DNA of 64,000 nt from Clostridia bacterium (lineage in GTDB: Bacteria > Bacillota_A > Clostridia > Oscillospirales > CAG-272): the NCBI GenBank assembly GCA_017467205.1, contig JAFTSQ010000018.1, positions 1 through 64,000 on the forward strand. The letters are read 5' to 3'. Under the pieces are notes generated by a model. That model was not told the origin of the DNA, ran no database searches, and saw nothing but the letters and a program-made list of their open reading frames with translations. The stretch's first letter is position 1. Each line of letters opens with the position of its first letter. Below are positions 42,963-53,136 of the stretch, piece after piece. The position numbers were made by a program, and so were the translations under genes.

Positions 42963-43017
42963 ACATAAAAGAGAGAACAAATCGGTTCGTAGCCGAAATG
43001 TTCTCTCTCTTTTATGT
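42963..43017. terminator. Long hairpin, terminator of the dehydrogenase gene
   Basis: ACATAAAAGAGAGAACA (42963-42979) pairs with 42999-43017, with an inner CGG/CCG stem. It is downstream of the minus-strand gene at 43026. Confidence 0.75.
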
Positions 43018-43025
43018 CGGTGAAA

Positions 43026-44099
43026 TTAAATATTGGTGTTGAGCACGACGTGTCCTTCACCCGACTCGAACGCCGCGAGCATAACCTTAAGCGAGCGTCT
43101 TACCTCGTCGTGAGTGATAAGCTGCTCCGCCTTGCCGTCAATGGCGAGGCAGAGGTTGCGATAGAAGTCGTGAACGTCTGACGCGGGGCGCTCAATTTCG
43201 TAAAAATCAAGCGTTAATTCGTCACGGGGTGCCATCGTCTTGGTGATTCCTGCCGCAGTCTGAACGGGGAGAACCTCCTTTTCGTTCCAAGCCTTAAGGC
43301 GCGAAACCCGGCACTTTTTCTGCCAATCCTCGATAAGCGCCGAGCCGCCCTTTGCCTGCATATAGAATCTCGGCATAGCGATAAAGTTATAAGTTCCGAC
43401 CTCAATAGTCGCGCGCTTGCCGCTTTCGAAGGTGAGGTGGAGATTAAATCCGTCGTCAACCTCGTCAGTCGTGATATTGGTGAGCTCGCAATAAACGCGA
43501 ACTACCTTTTCGGGTATAAGCTGAAGCATCTGGTCGATGAGGTGAACGCCCCAGTCGAGTATCATACCGCCGCCGTAGGGCTTATGGCATCTCCAGTCGG
43601 ACGGAATGCCGCGCGAGCCGTGTATTCTCGATTCGATATTTATAGCCTCTCCTATCTCGCCCGTCGAGATAAGGTTCTTGATTGCAAGGAAGTCGACGTC
43701 CCAGCGCCTGTTCTGATGAACGGTGAAGACCTTACCGGACTTCTTTGCCGCATCAACCATATCCTCGTATTCGCGAAGCGAGAGGGCAACCGGCTTTTCG
43801 CAAACTACGTTCTTGCCGGCGAGCAACGCGTCAACTACGATATCACGGTGCACGTCGTTGGGCGTTGCGCAAACGACGATATCCACCGCCTCGTCGGCTA
43901 TGAGCTCCTCAAATGAGGAATAGGTATGTATGCCTGCCGCTCTTGCGGCCGCCATACGGCTTTCCTTTATATCGTAAATACCTGCGAGCGAAACAACGTC
44001 GCTCTTCTCGGCCCAGCTCGCGTGCCACGCGCCCTGTCCGCCGTATCCTACTACTGCAATTTTCTTTTTCACAACTGTAAACGGCGGCTTGAAACTCAT
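43026..44099 (-). CDS. Gfo/Idh/MocA-family NAD(P)-dependent dehydrogenase
   Basis: 357 residues. Rossmann motif VVGYGGQGAWHA near the N-terminus, the family CEKPVALS motif, and a C-terminal beta-sheet domain with GGGMILDWGVHLIDQM carrying the catalytic-type Asp/His pair. The family oxidises or reduces sugars, inositols and similar compounds. The substrate is not determined. A single-gene unit with its own promoter. Confidence 0.9.
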   Translation of the reverse strand: MSFKPPFTVVKKKIAVVGYGGQGAWHASWAEKSDVVSLAGIYDIKESRMAAARAAGIHTYSSFEELIADEAVDIVVCATPNDVHRDIVVDALLAGKNVVCEKPVALSLREYEDMVDAAKKSGKVFTVHQNRRWDVDFLAIKNLISTGEIGEAINIESRIHGSRGIPSDWRCHKPYGGGMILDWGVHLIDQMLQLIPEKVVRVYCELTNITTDEVDDGFNLHLTFESGKRATIEVGTYNFIAMPRFYMQAKGGSALIEDWQKKCRVSRLKAWNEKEVLPVQTAAGITKTMAPRDELTLDFYEIERPASDVHDFYRNLCLAIDGKAEQLITHDEVRRSLKVMLAAFESGEGHVVLNTNI

Positions 44100-44135
44100 T
44101 TCAAGCCTTCTCCTTTATATTGTCTTTATAGTCAA

Positions 44136-44164
44136 ATTGTATCACGCAAAGCATCTTCGTTCAA
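44136..44164 (-). promoter_or_regulatory. Promoter of the Gfo/Idh/MocA gene
   Basis: Minus strand TTGAAC (44164-44159), 17-bp spacer, TACAAT (44141-44136). AAAGGAGAAGG precedes the ATG. Confidence 0.75.
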
Positions 44165-44200
44165 ACTGTATTTTGCTTGAAAGTTGAACAATATTGATTT

Positions 44201-45079
44201 TTATATAATAAGCGGCATAAAGAGGTCTGCGAATATGCCGAAGAGCGCGCCCGCGAGGTAAAGGGCGAGAATTATAAAGAGGTTGTCCTTTGCACGACGG
44301 TTGACACGTAAGAGCACCGCAATACCAACGCCCGCACCGGTGAGAAGACCGGCTATCATAGTTCCCACGCTGATAAGACCGTCAACGTAGAGGGTGGTGA
44401 GCGCGACGGATGACGCGCAGTTCGGAATCAGACCGACGAGCGAGGCTATAAGGTGGCTTACGACAGGATAGCCGTTCATAATCGAGGCAATTGCCTCCTC
44501 ACCGACGAGGAATATCACGAGGGAGATAACGAAGTTAACCGCGAGAACAAACGAGCCTATCGAGAGGGTGTGGTGCAGAGCAGAATAAAGTATTCCGCGC
44601 TCGCAATGGCAGTTGTCGTTTTCGCATATGAGGTCAATATCTATATTCTCGCGCTCGCGCCTCGTGAGGCGGCATACGAGGTCTATACCGAATCCGACTA
44701 TAACGCCGACGGCTATCTTGTAGCCGACGATAACGGCGATGCTACTCGGTGCAAGACCGGTTGAGATAAGGATAGGGAGCATCTCGTCAGAGGTCGAAAG
44801 AAAGACCGCTACGAGCGTTCCTACCGATATGACTCTTGCGGCGTAGAGATTAGACGCCGCGGCAGAGAAGCCACACTGCGGAACTGCTCCTACCGCACCG
44901 CCCGCAAGCGGACCGAGCGCGCCTGCGCGCTTCATAAAGGCGCTGACCTTATCCGACGCGCGATGCTCGATGAATTCCATAAGCAAATAAGTCAAAAAGA
45001 GAAAGGGAATCAGCTTGAGTGTATCGATAAGGCTCTCAAGCAAAACCTCCTCTAAAAAATGCTGCAAAGTTTCGGACAT
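44201..45079 (-). CDS. ArsP_2-type heavy-metal/manganese membrane transporter
   Basis: 292 residues, polytopic. Two inverted-repeat-like halves carry the motifs GAVPQCGFSAAASNL and GLIPNCASSVALT. I recognise this as the putative 10-TM heavy-metal exporter family (PF11449, ArsP_2), annotated in Clostridia as an arsenic-efflux-like or manganese transporter. A cytosolic loop contains CENDNCHCE, a possible metal-binding site. The specificity is not established. Its promoter faces clpB. Confidence 0.82.
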   Translation of the reverse strand: MSETLQHFLEEVLLESLIDTLKLIPFLFLTYLLMEFIEHRASDKVSAFMKRAGALGPLAGGAVGAVPQCGFSAAASNLYAARVISVGTLVAVFLSTSDEMLPILISTGLAPSSIAVIVGYKIAVGVIVGFGIDLVCRLTRRERENIDIDLICENDNCHCERGILYSALHHTLSIGSFVLAVNFVISLVIFLVGEEAIASIMNGYPVVSHLIASLVGLIPNCASSVALTTLYVDGLISVGTMIAGLLTGAGVGIAVLLRVNRRAKDNLFIILALYLAGALFGIFADLFMPLII

Positions 45080-45110
45080 ATTTCTTCCTTTTAATTTATA
45101 ATATCAATAT

Positions 45111-45139
45111 ATTATACAATAAAACAAAAGTCAAGTCAA
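45111..45139 (-). promoter_or_regulatory. Promoter of the ArsP_2-type gene
   Basis: Minus strand TTGACT (45139-45134), 17-bp spacer, TATAAT (45116-45111). Confidence 0.87.
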
Positions 45140-45155
45140 GTGGAAATTAAAGCTG

Positions 45156-45182
45156 TTAGCACTCAAATGGCGCGAGTGCTAA
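45156..45182 (+). promoter_or_regulatory. CIRCE operator (HrcA binding site)
   Basis: TTAGCACTC-N9-GAGTGCTAA, a perfect CIRCE consensus. It indicates HrcA repression of clpB, relieved by heat shock. It lies 141 bp before the clpB ATG and 17 bp upstream of the divergent -35 box at 45139. Confidence 0.95.
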
Positions 45183-45210
45183 TGTTTACAGAAAATACAT
45201 AAATTATCGT

Positions 45211-45243
45211 TTGTTTGTTAATAATAATGGGGTACACTATAAG
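45211..45243 (+). promoter_or_regulatory. Probable promoter of clpB
   Basis: TTGTTA (45215-45220), 17-bp spacer, TATAAG (45238-45243). A second pair, TTGTTT (45211) with TACACT (45233), overlaps. The CIRCE element is upstream of it, so another start site nearer CIRCE is possible. Confidence 0.5.
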
Positions 45244-45322
45244 CATAAGCGTGGCGGCGAGCGCCGACATTGCTAATTTTTTGAGCCGCGGGCTTGTGTC
45301 GCGCGGCGGAGAGGAGTGGCTG

Positions 45323-47929
<2,607 letters not shown>

Positions 47930-47935
47930 AAACGC

Positions 47936-47972
47936 ATATGGCGCACGGCTGAATTTCAGCCGTGCGCCATAT
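47936..47972. terminator. Bidirectional terminator after clpB
   Basis: A perfect 18-bp stem (47936-47953 with 47955-47972). It separates clpB from the convergent small gene. Confidence 0.85.
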
Positions 47973-47990
47973 ATATTTGCAAACAAAAGT

Positions 47991-48317
47991 TTACTCTATG
48001 ACAAGTGCGACAGTTCCCTCGTATACGTTGTGATTATTGTCGCCCATACTGTCAAAGAACTCGTCGTATAAAAGCTCAACCACCTCACCCGCGTGTACGA
48101 TGAGGTTATCCTTGTTCGGATAGGTTAAAACTATATATTCTCCAAGCGAGTCCTTCTTCGGCGCGCTGACTATGAAGCTCGAGTCCTCTTGAAGATGAAG
48201 GGTTATGCGCTTTTCTTCGCCAACCTCGATTCTTTCGTCGATAACCGCACTGCCGAAGACGTCGTCGTATCTGTAAAAGGTGTATATGTACTTAAGCTCA
48301 AGTATATATTTTTTCAT
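47991..48317 (-). CDS. Small protein of unknown function
   Basis: 108 residues from the ATG at 48317 (AAGGACG upstream). An upstream in-frame extension to 48362 overlaps the promoter. It is beta-rich: KKYILELKYIYTFYRY, ERIEVGEEKRITLHL, and ends YEGTVALVIE. No signal peptide or catalytic motif. Convergent with clpB. Not recognised. Confidence 0.7.
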   Translation of the reverse strand: MKKYILELKYIYTFYRYDDVFGSAVIDERIEVGEEKRITLHLQEDSSFIVSAPKKDSLGEYIVLTYPNKDNLIVHAGEVVELLYDEFFDSMGDNNHNVYEGTVALVIE

Positions 48318-48388
48318 TTTTATTCGTCCTTTGCCTGCTTTGTTGTGAGAATTATAGCACAAATTAACGGAAAAGTAAAGCGGTGTGA

Positions 48389-48417
48389 TTGACTTTTTTT
48401 CTCTTTGGATGTATAAT
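48389..48417 (+). promoter_or_regulatory. Promoter of the dipeptidase gene
   Basis: TTGACT (48389-48394), 17-bp spacer, TATAAT (48412-48417). A divergent TATAAT for the small protein lies on the other strand near 48350. Confidence 0.87.
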
Positions 48418-48458
48418 TAATTATCTTTTCATTTTCTGACACATAGAGGAGAAATGTT

Positions 48459-49370
48459 ATGTTCGTTGCGGATATGCACTGCGATACGCTGATGAACTCT
48501 GACGAGCAGTCAGCGCTCGTTAAAAAATATAACGTTTCCGAAAAGCACCCGTTTTTGCAATTTTTCGCAAACTTTCACGCGAAAGCGGGCAGACCGGCAG
48601 AGGTAAGACATGAGATGACCTTTAAGACTCTCAACCTCTACGATAAGCTTGCCTCTCGGGCGGGGCTTTTCAGAATACATAGCCGAGCTGATGCAAAAAA
48701 AGCCTTTCGGGAGGGGCTTCGCTCTTCGCTTTTCTCAATTGAGGGCGGCGGTGGGCTTTTAGCAAGCTCTCCCGAGCTTGACGAGCTTTACCTTCGAGGT
48801 CTTCGCGTTCTCGGTCCTATCTGGGACGATAACGAGCTCGGTACGTCTGCATACGCAAAAGACGACACGGGTCTTACCCTTGAGGGTAAAAGATTAATAA
48901 GTCGCGCGCTCGATATGGGAATTATAATTGATAGCTCGCATATGTCTGACAAAGCCTTTTATCAGCTTTGCGAGCTGACCGACAAGCCCTTTTTGGCGAC
49001 GCATTCCAACTATCGCGCAAAGACGGGCTCGAAGCGGAATTTGACCTTTGATATGGCAAAGGAGCTTTCGCGTCGCGGCGGTCTTGCGGGAATAAATATC
49101 TATCCTGAATTCTTAAACGATTCGGGCAAGGCGACGGTTTTGGACATCCTTCGCCATATCGATTATGCCCTTGAGAATTTCGGTGACACCTTCGTTGCCT
49201 TCGGTGGAGATATCGACGGTACGTACGGGCTTTATCCCGAGCCGCTTTCCGAGGACGAGAGCATCCACGACGTACTGATAGAGCTTCTTTTGAAGCACTA
49301 CTCCGAAACCACCGTCCGCCGTATTGCAGGCGAGAATGTAATGAATTTCTTAATAGAGAATCTGGAATAA
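48459..49370 (+). CDS. M19-family (renal-type) dipeptidase
   Basis: 303 residues. TIM-barrel metal ligands in order: DMHCDT, SIEGG, SSHMS and THSNYR, with FGGDIDG near the end. The family hydrolyses dipeptides, including D-amino-acid and cell-wall dipeptides. No signal peptide, so cytosolic. GAGGAG precedes the ATG. It is single-gene. Confidence 0.92.
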   Translation: MFVADMHCDTLMNSDEQSALVKKYNVSEKHPFLQFFANFHAKAGRPAEVRHEMTFKTLNLYDKLASRAGLFRIHSRADAKKAFREGLRSSLFSIEGGGGLLASSPELDELYLRGLRVLGPIWDDNELGTSAYAKDDTGLTLEGKRLISRALDMGIIIDSSHMSDKAFYQLCELTDKPFLATHSNYRAKTGSKRNLTFDMAKELSRRGGLAGINIYPEFLNDSGKATVLDILRHIDYALENFGDTFVAFGGDIDGTYGLYPEPLSEDESIHDVLIELLLKHYSETTVRRIAGENVMNFLIENLE

Positions 49371-49421
49371 AAAATTGGAAGCGCACCGCTGCTGCCCGGG
49401 CGAACGGATTTAGAGCAGGAA

Positions 49422-49477
49422 TTTTCGTTCTTCGACCGAGAGGCGTATATACATACGTCGGAGGGAGAAAACGGAAA
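49422..49477 (+). ncRNA. Possible structured RNA element
   Basis: Nested stems: TTTTCGTT (49422-49429) with AACGGAAA (49470-49477), CCGA (49436-49439) with TCGG (49458-49461), and CGTAT (49444-49448) with ATACG (49453-49457), with a purine-rich internal bulge. A further hairpin GAAAACC-GTA-GGTTTTC follows at about 49508. The region has no ORF and ends in the terminator at 49561, so a small transcript or long 3' UTR of the dipeptidase is possible. I do not recognise a known family. Confidence 0.35.
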
Positions 49478-49560
49478 TAGAAAACAAAATGTTAAATAAA
49501 ATCAAAGAAAACCGTAGGTTTTCAACCTTATTTCCTTATCAAATACTCAAAAAGCGAATA

Positions 49561-49597
49561 GCGAGGTACAGAGCAAATCTGCACCTCGCCATTTTTT
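49561..49597 (+). terminator. Intrinsic terminator
   Basis: GCGAGGT-x-CAGA pairs with TCTG-x-ACCTCGC (49561-49589), then a T-run. It is 190 bp after the dipeptidase. Confidence 0.75.
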
Positions 49598-49628
49598 GTT
49601 TTCGTTGCTGCCTAAATACGACAGCCCT

Positions 49629-50315
49629 TTAATCTACCTCAATTCCGATTACGTCGTCGATAGGCAGAGAGAGCACCAAGCCCTTGGCGTCGCTATGCAT
49701 ACCGCAGCGCTCGCCGACGGCCTGCATTATAGCAAGCTTGTTTTCCTGGTTCGCAACGATAAAGAGCATTTCCTTCTCGTCCTGCGCGCTCATACCCCAG
49801 CTTGCAGCGAGATCTGCATTGCCGATATTTCTGCCGTGGATAACGGTGCCGCCTCCGGCTCCCGCTTCTCTTGCCACGTCCATAACCTCTGCACTGTATC
49901 CTTGATTAACGACGACTGTAATAAGAGTGTGCTTGTTTTCCACTGCTAAAGCTCCGTCCTTTCTCTGTTCTTCATCCACCTCAAGCGGATTCATCACTTG
50001 CGTAATCAATTTATTAACTCCCGTAATGGGCAGGGTGAAAGCGATACCGCTGTTTACGCTTCCGAGCTTGAGCTCCTTTTTGAGTCTTTTCAGCACCGAG
50101 GGGGCTCTGGAGCGGGGGAGAGCGGTTATCACTATTCTGCGCTCCGGGCTGCCGAGACCGAGAATATCTATCATCTCGCTCGGAGCAGTTCCTGTCGCTC
50201 CGAATCGGTACTGAAGGGGGAAGGGAGCGAATATGTCGCTCGCCTGCTCGGTGAGCTTGGGTGTGGTTATAAGAACGAGTGCTCTTATCGGGGATGCTTT
50301 TTTGTTATCCGTCAC
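49629..50315 (-). CDS. Two-domain PII-like regulatory protein
   Basis: 228 residues starting with GTG at 50315, behind AGGAGG. Two PII-like ferredoxin-fold domains (about 1-110 and 125-228), each with beta-alpha-beta units; the second has TLITVVVNQGYSAEVMDVAREAG and GGGTVIHGR, a T-loop-like region as in P-II family proteins. It lies 3 bp after a DUF1538 membrane protein in one operon. PII proteins often control a transporter encoded beside them, so it probably gates that protein in response to an unknown small molecule. Confidence 0.8.
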   Translation of the reverse strand: MTDNKKASPIRALVLITTPKLTEQASDIFAPFPLQYRFGATGTAPSEMIDILGLGSPERRIVITALPRSRAPSVLKRLKKELKLGSVNSGIAFTLPITGVNKLITQVMNPLEVDEEQRKDGALAVENKHTLITVVVNQGYSAEVMDVAREAGAGGGTVIHGRNIGNADLAASWGMSAQDEKEMLFIVANQENKLAIMQAVGERCGMHSDAKGLVLSLPIDDVIGIEVD

Positions 50316-50318
50316 CTG

Positions 50319-51842
50319 TCAATCCTCCTCTATTTCAACTATTACGTCACTATCCGCAGGAAGTGCGCTTTCGATTGCCACAGCAGAGCTGCTTCTCGTC
50401 TTGATTCTGTATGCAACGCCCATTATCTGTATTGCGATAAGAGGAGTCATTGCAACGAGAGCAACTGCACCGAAGGCATCCGTCATTATATCTCCGCCGA
50501 CCGACTGGCACGCGCCTATGCAAAGGGGAAGCAAGAAGGTCGAGGTCATAGGACCGCTCGCAACTCCGCCCGAGTCGAATGCTATACCGACGAAGATTTT
50601 GGGAACGAAGAATGAAAGAGTAAGCGCTATTACGTAGCCGGGGATTATTATCCACTGAATAGCTATTCCCGTCAGTATACGCAAAAGCGCAAGACCGATA
50701 CTGACCGCAACGCCTATTGAGAGCGCGTAGTTCATAGCCTTTGCGGAAATAGCCCCCTCTGTAACCGTCTGTACCTGCTTATTAAGTATCTGTATTGCAG
50801 GCTCTGCTTTAACTATGAAATAGCCGATAAGCATACCTATCGGTATGAGCACCCATTTATGTGCGGATGCTCCGAGCTCACGTCCGAGAAGCGTTCCAAC
50901 AGGCGAGAAGCCGACGTTAACTCCGCAGAGGAAGAGCACGAGTCCTATGTAAGTGTAAATGAAGCCGATAAGCACGCGCTTTATCTGCCTTTTGTGATAT
51001 CTGCGGCTGATAAGCTGGAAGATAAAGAACACCGCCAATATCGGAAGAAGCGATATGGCAACCTCGAGGGCGTACGCGGGAAGCTCCACCGCAAAGGTGC
51101 GCGTTACGTCGCGCATTGTGACGACCTCTGCTATCTCGCCGGGGTTGTAAACCGCCTCGTCGGGAGAGAAGAAGCAGCCGAGTATCATAACCGCGAGTAT
51201 AGGACCGACGCTCGAGAGTGCAACAAGACCGAAGCTGTCGCTCGATGCGTCCTTATCCGCTCTCACCGCCGAAAGACCGACGCCCAACGCCATAATAAAC
51301 GGAACGGTGATAGGTCCGGTGGTAACTCCGCCCGAATCAAAGGCAACCGCCAAAAACGACTTCGGAACGAAGAAGGAGAAAATCAAAACCGTACCGTAGA
51401 GCACCAAAAGGAGCGTCGAAAGATTGATTTTGAGAACTATACGGATGACCGCTGCCGCAAGGAAGATGCCGACTCCGATTCCGACGGTGGCTATCAGCAC
51501 CTGGTTCGGTATGGACGGTATCTGACTTGACAGAACCTGCAAATCGGGCTCTGCTATCGTTATAACGAATCCCATCAGAAGACCGACCAAGGCGATAAGC
51601 CATACCTTTTTGGTCTTGGAGAGCTGAATTCCTATGCCCTCGCCGAGCGGACTCATCGAAATCTCCGCACCGAGCTGGAACATTCCCATACCGATTATCA
51701 GCATAAGAGCTCCGACAAAGAAGATGACGACGGGGCCAACCTCAAGCGGAACGAGGAATATGCTTAAAAACAGAACGATTGCGGTAATAGGCAGAACAGC
51801 CGCCAGCGATTCCCGCATCTTCTCCTTCAAGGTTAAATTCAA
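50319..51842 (-). CDS. DUF1538 membrane protein
   Basis: 507 residues with about 12 membrane helices, in two homologous halves. The halves have matching signatures FVPKSFLAVAFDSGGVTTGP and FVPKIFVGIAFDSGGVASGP. The start is TTG at 51842 behind GAGGTAAGGA. DUF1538 proteins are uncharacterised, and the repeat suggests a transporter. It is coupled to the PII-like gene. Confidence 0.85.
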   Translation of the reverse strand: MNLTLKEKMRESLAAVLPITAIVLFLSIFLVPLEVGPVVIFFVGALMLIIGMGMFQLGAEISMSPLGEGIGIQLSKTKKVWLIALVGLLMGFVITIAEPDLQVLSSQIPSIPNQVLIATVGIGVGIFLAAAVIRIVLKINLSTLLLVLYGTVLIFSFFVPKSFLAVAFDSGGVTTGPITVPFIMALGVGLSAVRADKDASSDSFGLVALSSVGPILAVMILGCFFSPDEAVYNPGEIAEVVTMRDVTRTFAVELPAYALEVAISLLPILAVFFIFQLISRRYHKRQIKRVLIGFIYTYIGLVLFLCGVNVGFSPVGTLLGRELGASAHKWVLIPIGMLIGYFIVKAEPAIQILNKQVQTVTEGAISAKAMNYALSIGVAVSIGLALLRILTGIAIQWIIIPGYVIALTLSFFVPKIFVGIAFDSGGVASGPMTSTFLLPLCIGACQSVGGDIMTDAFGAVALVAMTPLIAIQIMGVAYRIKTRSSSAVAIESALPADSDVIVEIEED

Positions 51843-51876
51843 GATCCTTACCTCGCATCAAAATTTTTCTATTATA

Positions 51877-51905
51877 ATTATATCATATGCCCAAAAGTTT
51901 TGCAA
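51877..51905 (-). promoter_or_regulatory. Promoter of the DUF1538-PII operon
   Basis: Minus strand TTGCAA (51905-51900), 17-bp spacer, TATAAT (51882-51877). Confidence 0.8.
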
Positions 51906-51942
51906 GGGAGATTTTCGTTTGTTCACAAAAGAAAATTGGGAT

Positions 51943-53121
51943 TTACGCAAGTCTTTTTAGAGTTTCTATCACGTAGTCTGCAAACTCCTCTGAGGTAGCA
52001 CCAGTGTCGCGTCCGGTTATCACGAGCCGTCTTTCCTCGAAGGAGCAGATATCGAGCGCACGCTCAAGGAGGTCTGCCTTATCCTGCTTGCCGATATGCG
52101 AAAGGAGCATAACTGCCGCGCGGAGCATAGAGGAGGGGTCTGCGTACTTTGCGCGACCTTCGGTGACCATTCTGGGAGCTGAGCCGTGAATAGCCTCGAA
52201 CATTGCGTAGCGCTTACCGATGTTGGCGCAGCCCGCCGTACCGACGCCGCCCTGAAATTCTGCCGCCTCGTCGGAAATTATATCGCCGTAGAGGTTGGGG
52301 AGAAGGAGGACCTTGAAATCGCGCCTGCGCTTTTGGTCAATGAGCTTCGCCGTCATAATGTCGGCGTACCACTCGTCCGTGGTAATGTGGGGATACTCGG
52401 CGGCAACCTTGTGGCAATCCTCGAGGAAGTTGCCGTCGGTCGTCTTGATTATGTTAGCCTTTGTAACGAGCGAAACTCTGTCGAGTCCGTTGCGGCTTGC
52501 GTAGTCGTAGGCTATTCTTGCTATGCGCTCCGATCCCTGCTTGGTCGTAACGGTGAAGTCGACGGCGAGCTCCTCGGTCACGTTGTATCCGCTTGAGCCG
52601 ACGGCGTAAGCGCCCTCGGTGTTTTCGCGGAAGATAGTCCAGTTAATTCCCTCGCTCGGAACTTTGACCGGGCGAATGTTTGCAAAGAGGTCGAGCGCCT
52701 TTCTCATAGCGACGTTTGCCGATTCAATGTTCGGCATACCCGAGCCCTTTTGGGGCGTGGTGGTCGGGCCCTTCAGGATTATGTGGCAGGCCTTCAGTGC
52801 GGCAAGAGTGTCGTCGGGAATCGCCTTCATATGCGCTATTCTGTTTTCAAGAGTGAGGCCTTCAATGTCAATAAACTCGACACGCCCCGCCGCCTTTTCC
52901 TCCGAGAGCAGCATTTCAAGCACTCTTTTTGCCTCGTGCGTGATAACCGGGCCTATACCGTCACCACCGCAGACACCGATTTTTATTTTGTCAAGCTTAT
53001 CGTAGTCAACGAAGCCGCCCTGCGCCTTCATATCCTCAACTCTTTCGAGCTGACCGCGGAGCACCTCCTTGAATTTTTCAGCGGCGAGCTCAAGCTCTGC
53101 CTCGTAGTTTTTGTTAGCCAT
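51943..53121 (-). CDS. Isocitrate dehydrogenase (isocitrate/isopropylmalate dehydrogenase family)
   Basis: 392 residues from the ATG at 53121 (an in-frame GTG at 53130 overlaps the ribosome site AAGGAAAGG). IKIGVCGGDGIGPVI is the family N-terminus; FRENTEGAYA, DEWYADIMTAKLI and PNLYGDIISDEAAEFQGGVG carry substrate and metal residues. Context (Re-citrate synthase, aconitase) argues for isocitrate over isopropylmalate or homoisocitrate. It would yield 2-oxoglutarate. The cofactor (NAD or NADP) is not resolved by eye. Confidence 0.87.
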   Translation of the reverse strand: MANKNYEAELELAAEKFKEVLRGQLERVEDMKAQGGFVDYDKLDKIKIGVCGGDGIGPVITHEAKRVLEMLLSEEKAAGRVEFIDIEGLTLENRIAHMKAIPDDTLAALKACHIILKGPTTTPQKGSGMPNIESANVAMRKALDLFANIRPVKVPSEGINWTIFRENTEGAYAVGSSGYNVTEELAVDFTVTTKQGSERIARIAYDYASRNGLDRVSLVTKANIIKTTDGNFLEDCHKVAAEYPHITTDEWYADIMTAKLIDQKRRRDFKVLLLPNLYGDIISDEAAEFQGGVGTAGCANIGKRYAMFEAIHGSAPRMVTEGRAKYADPSSMLRAAVMLLSHIGKQDKADLLERALDICSFEERRLVITGRDTGATSEEFADYVIETLKRLA

Positions 53122-53136
53122 TTTCTTCACCTTTCC

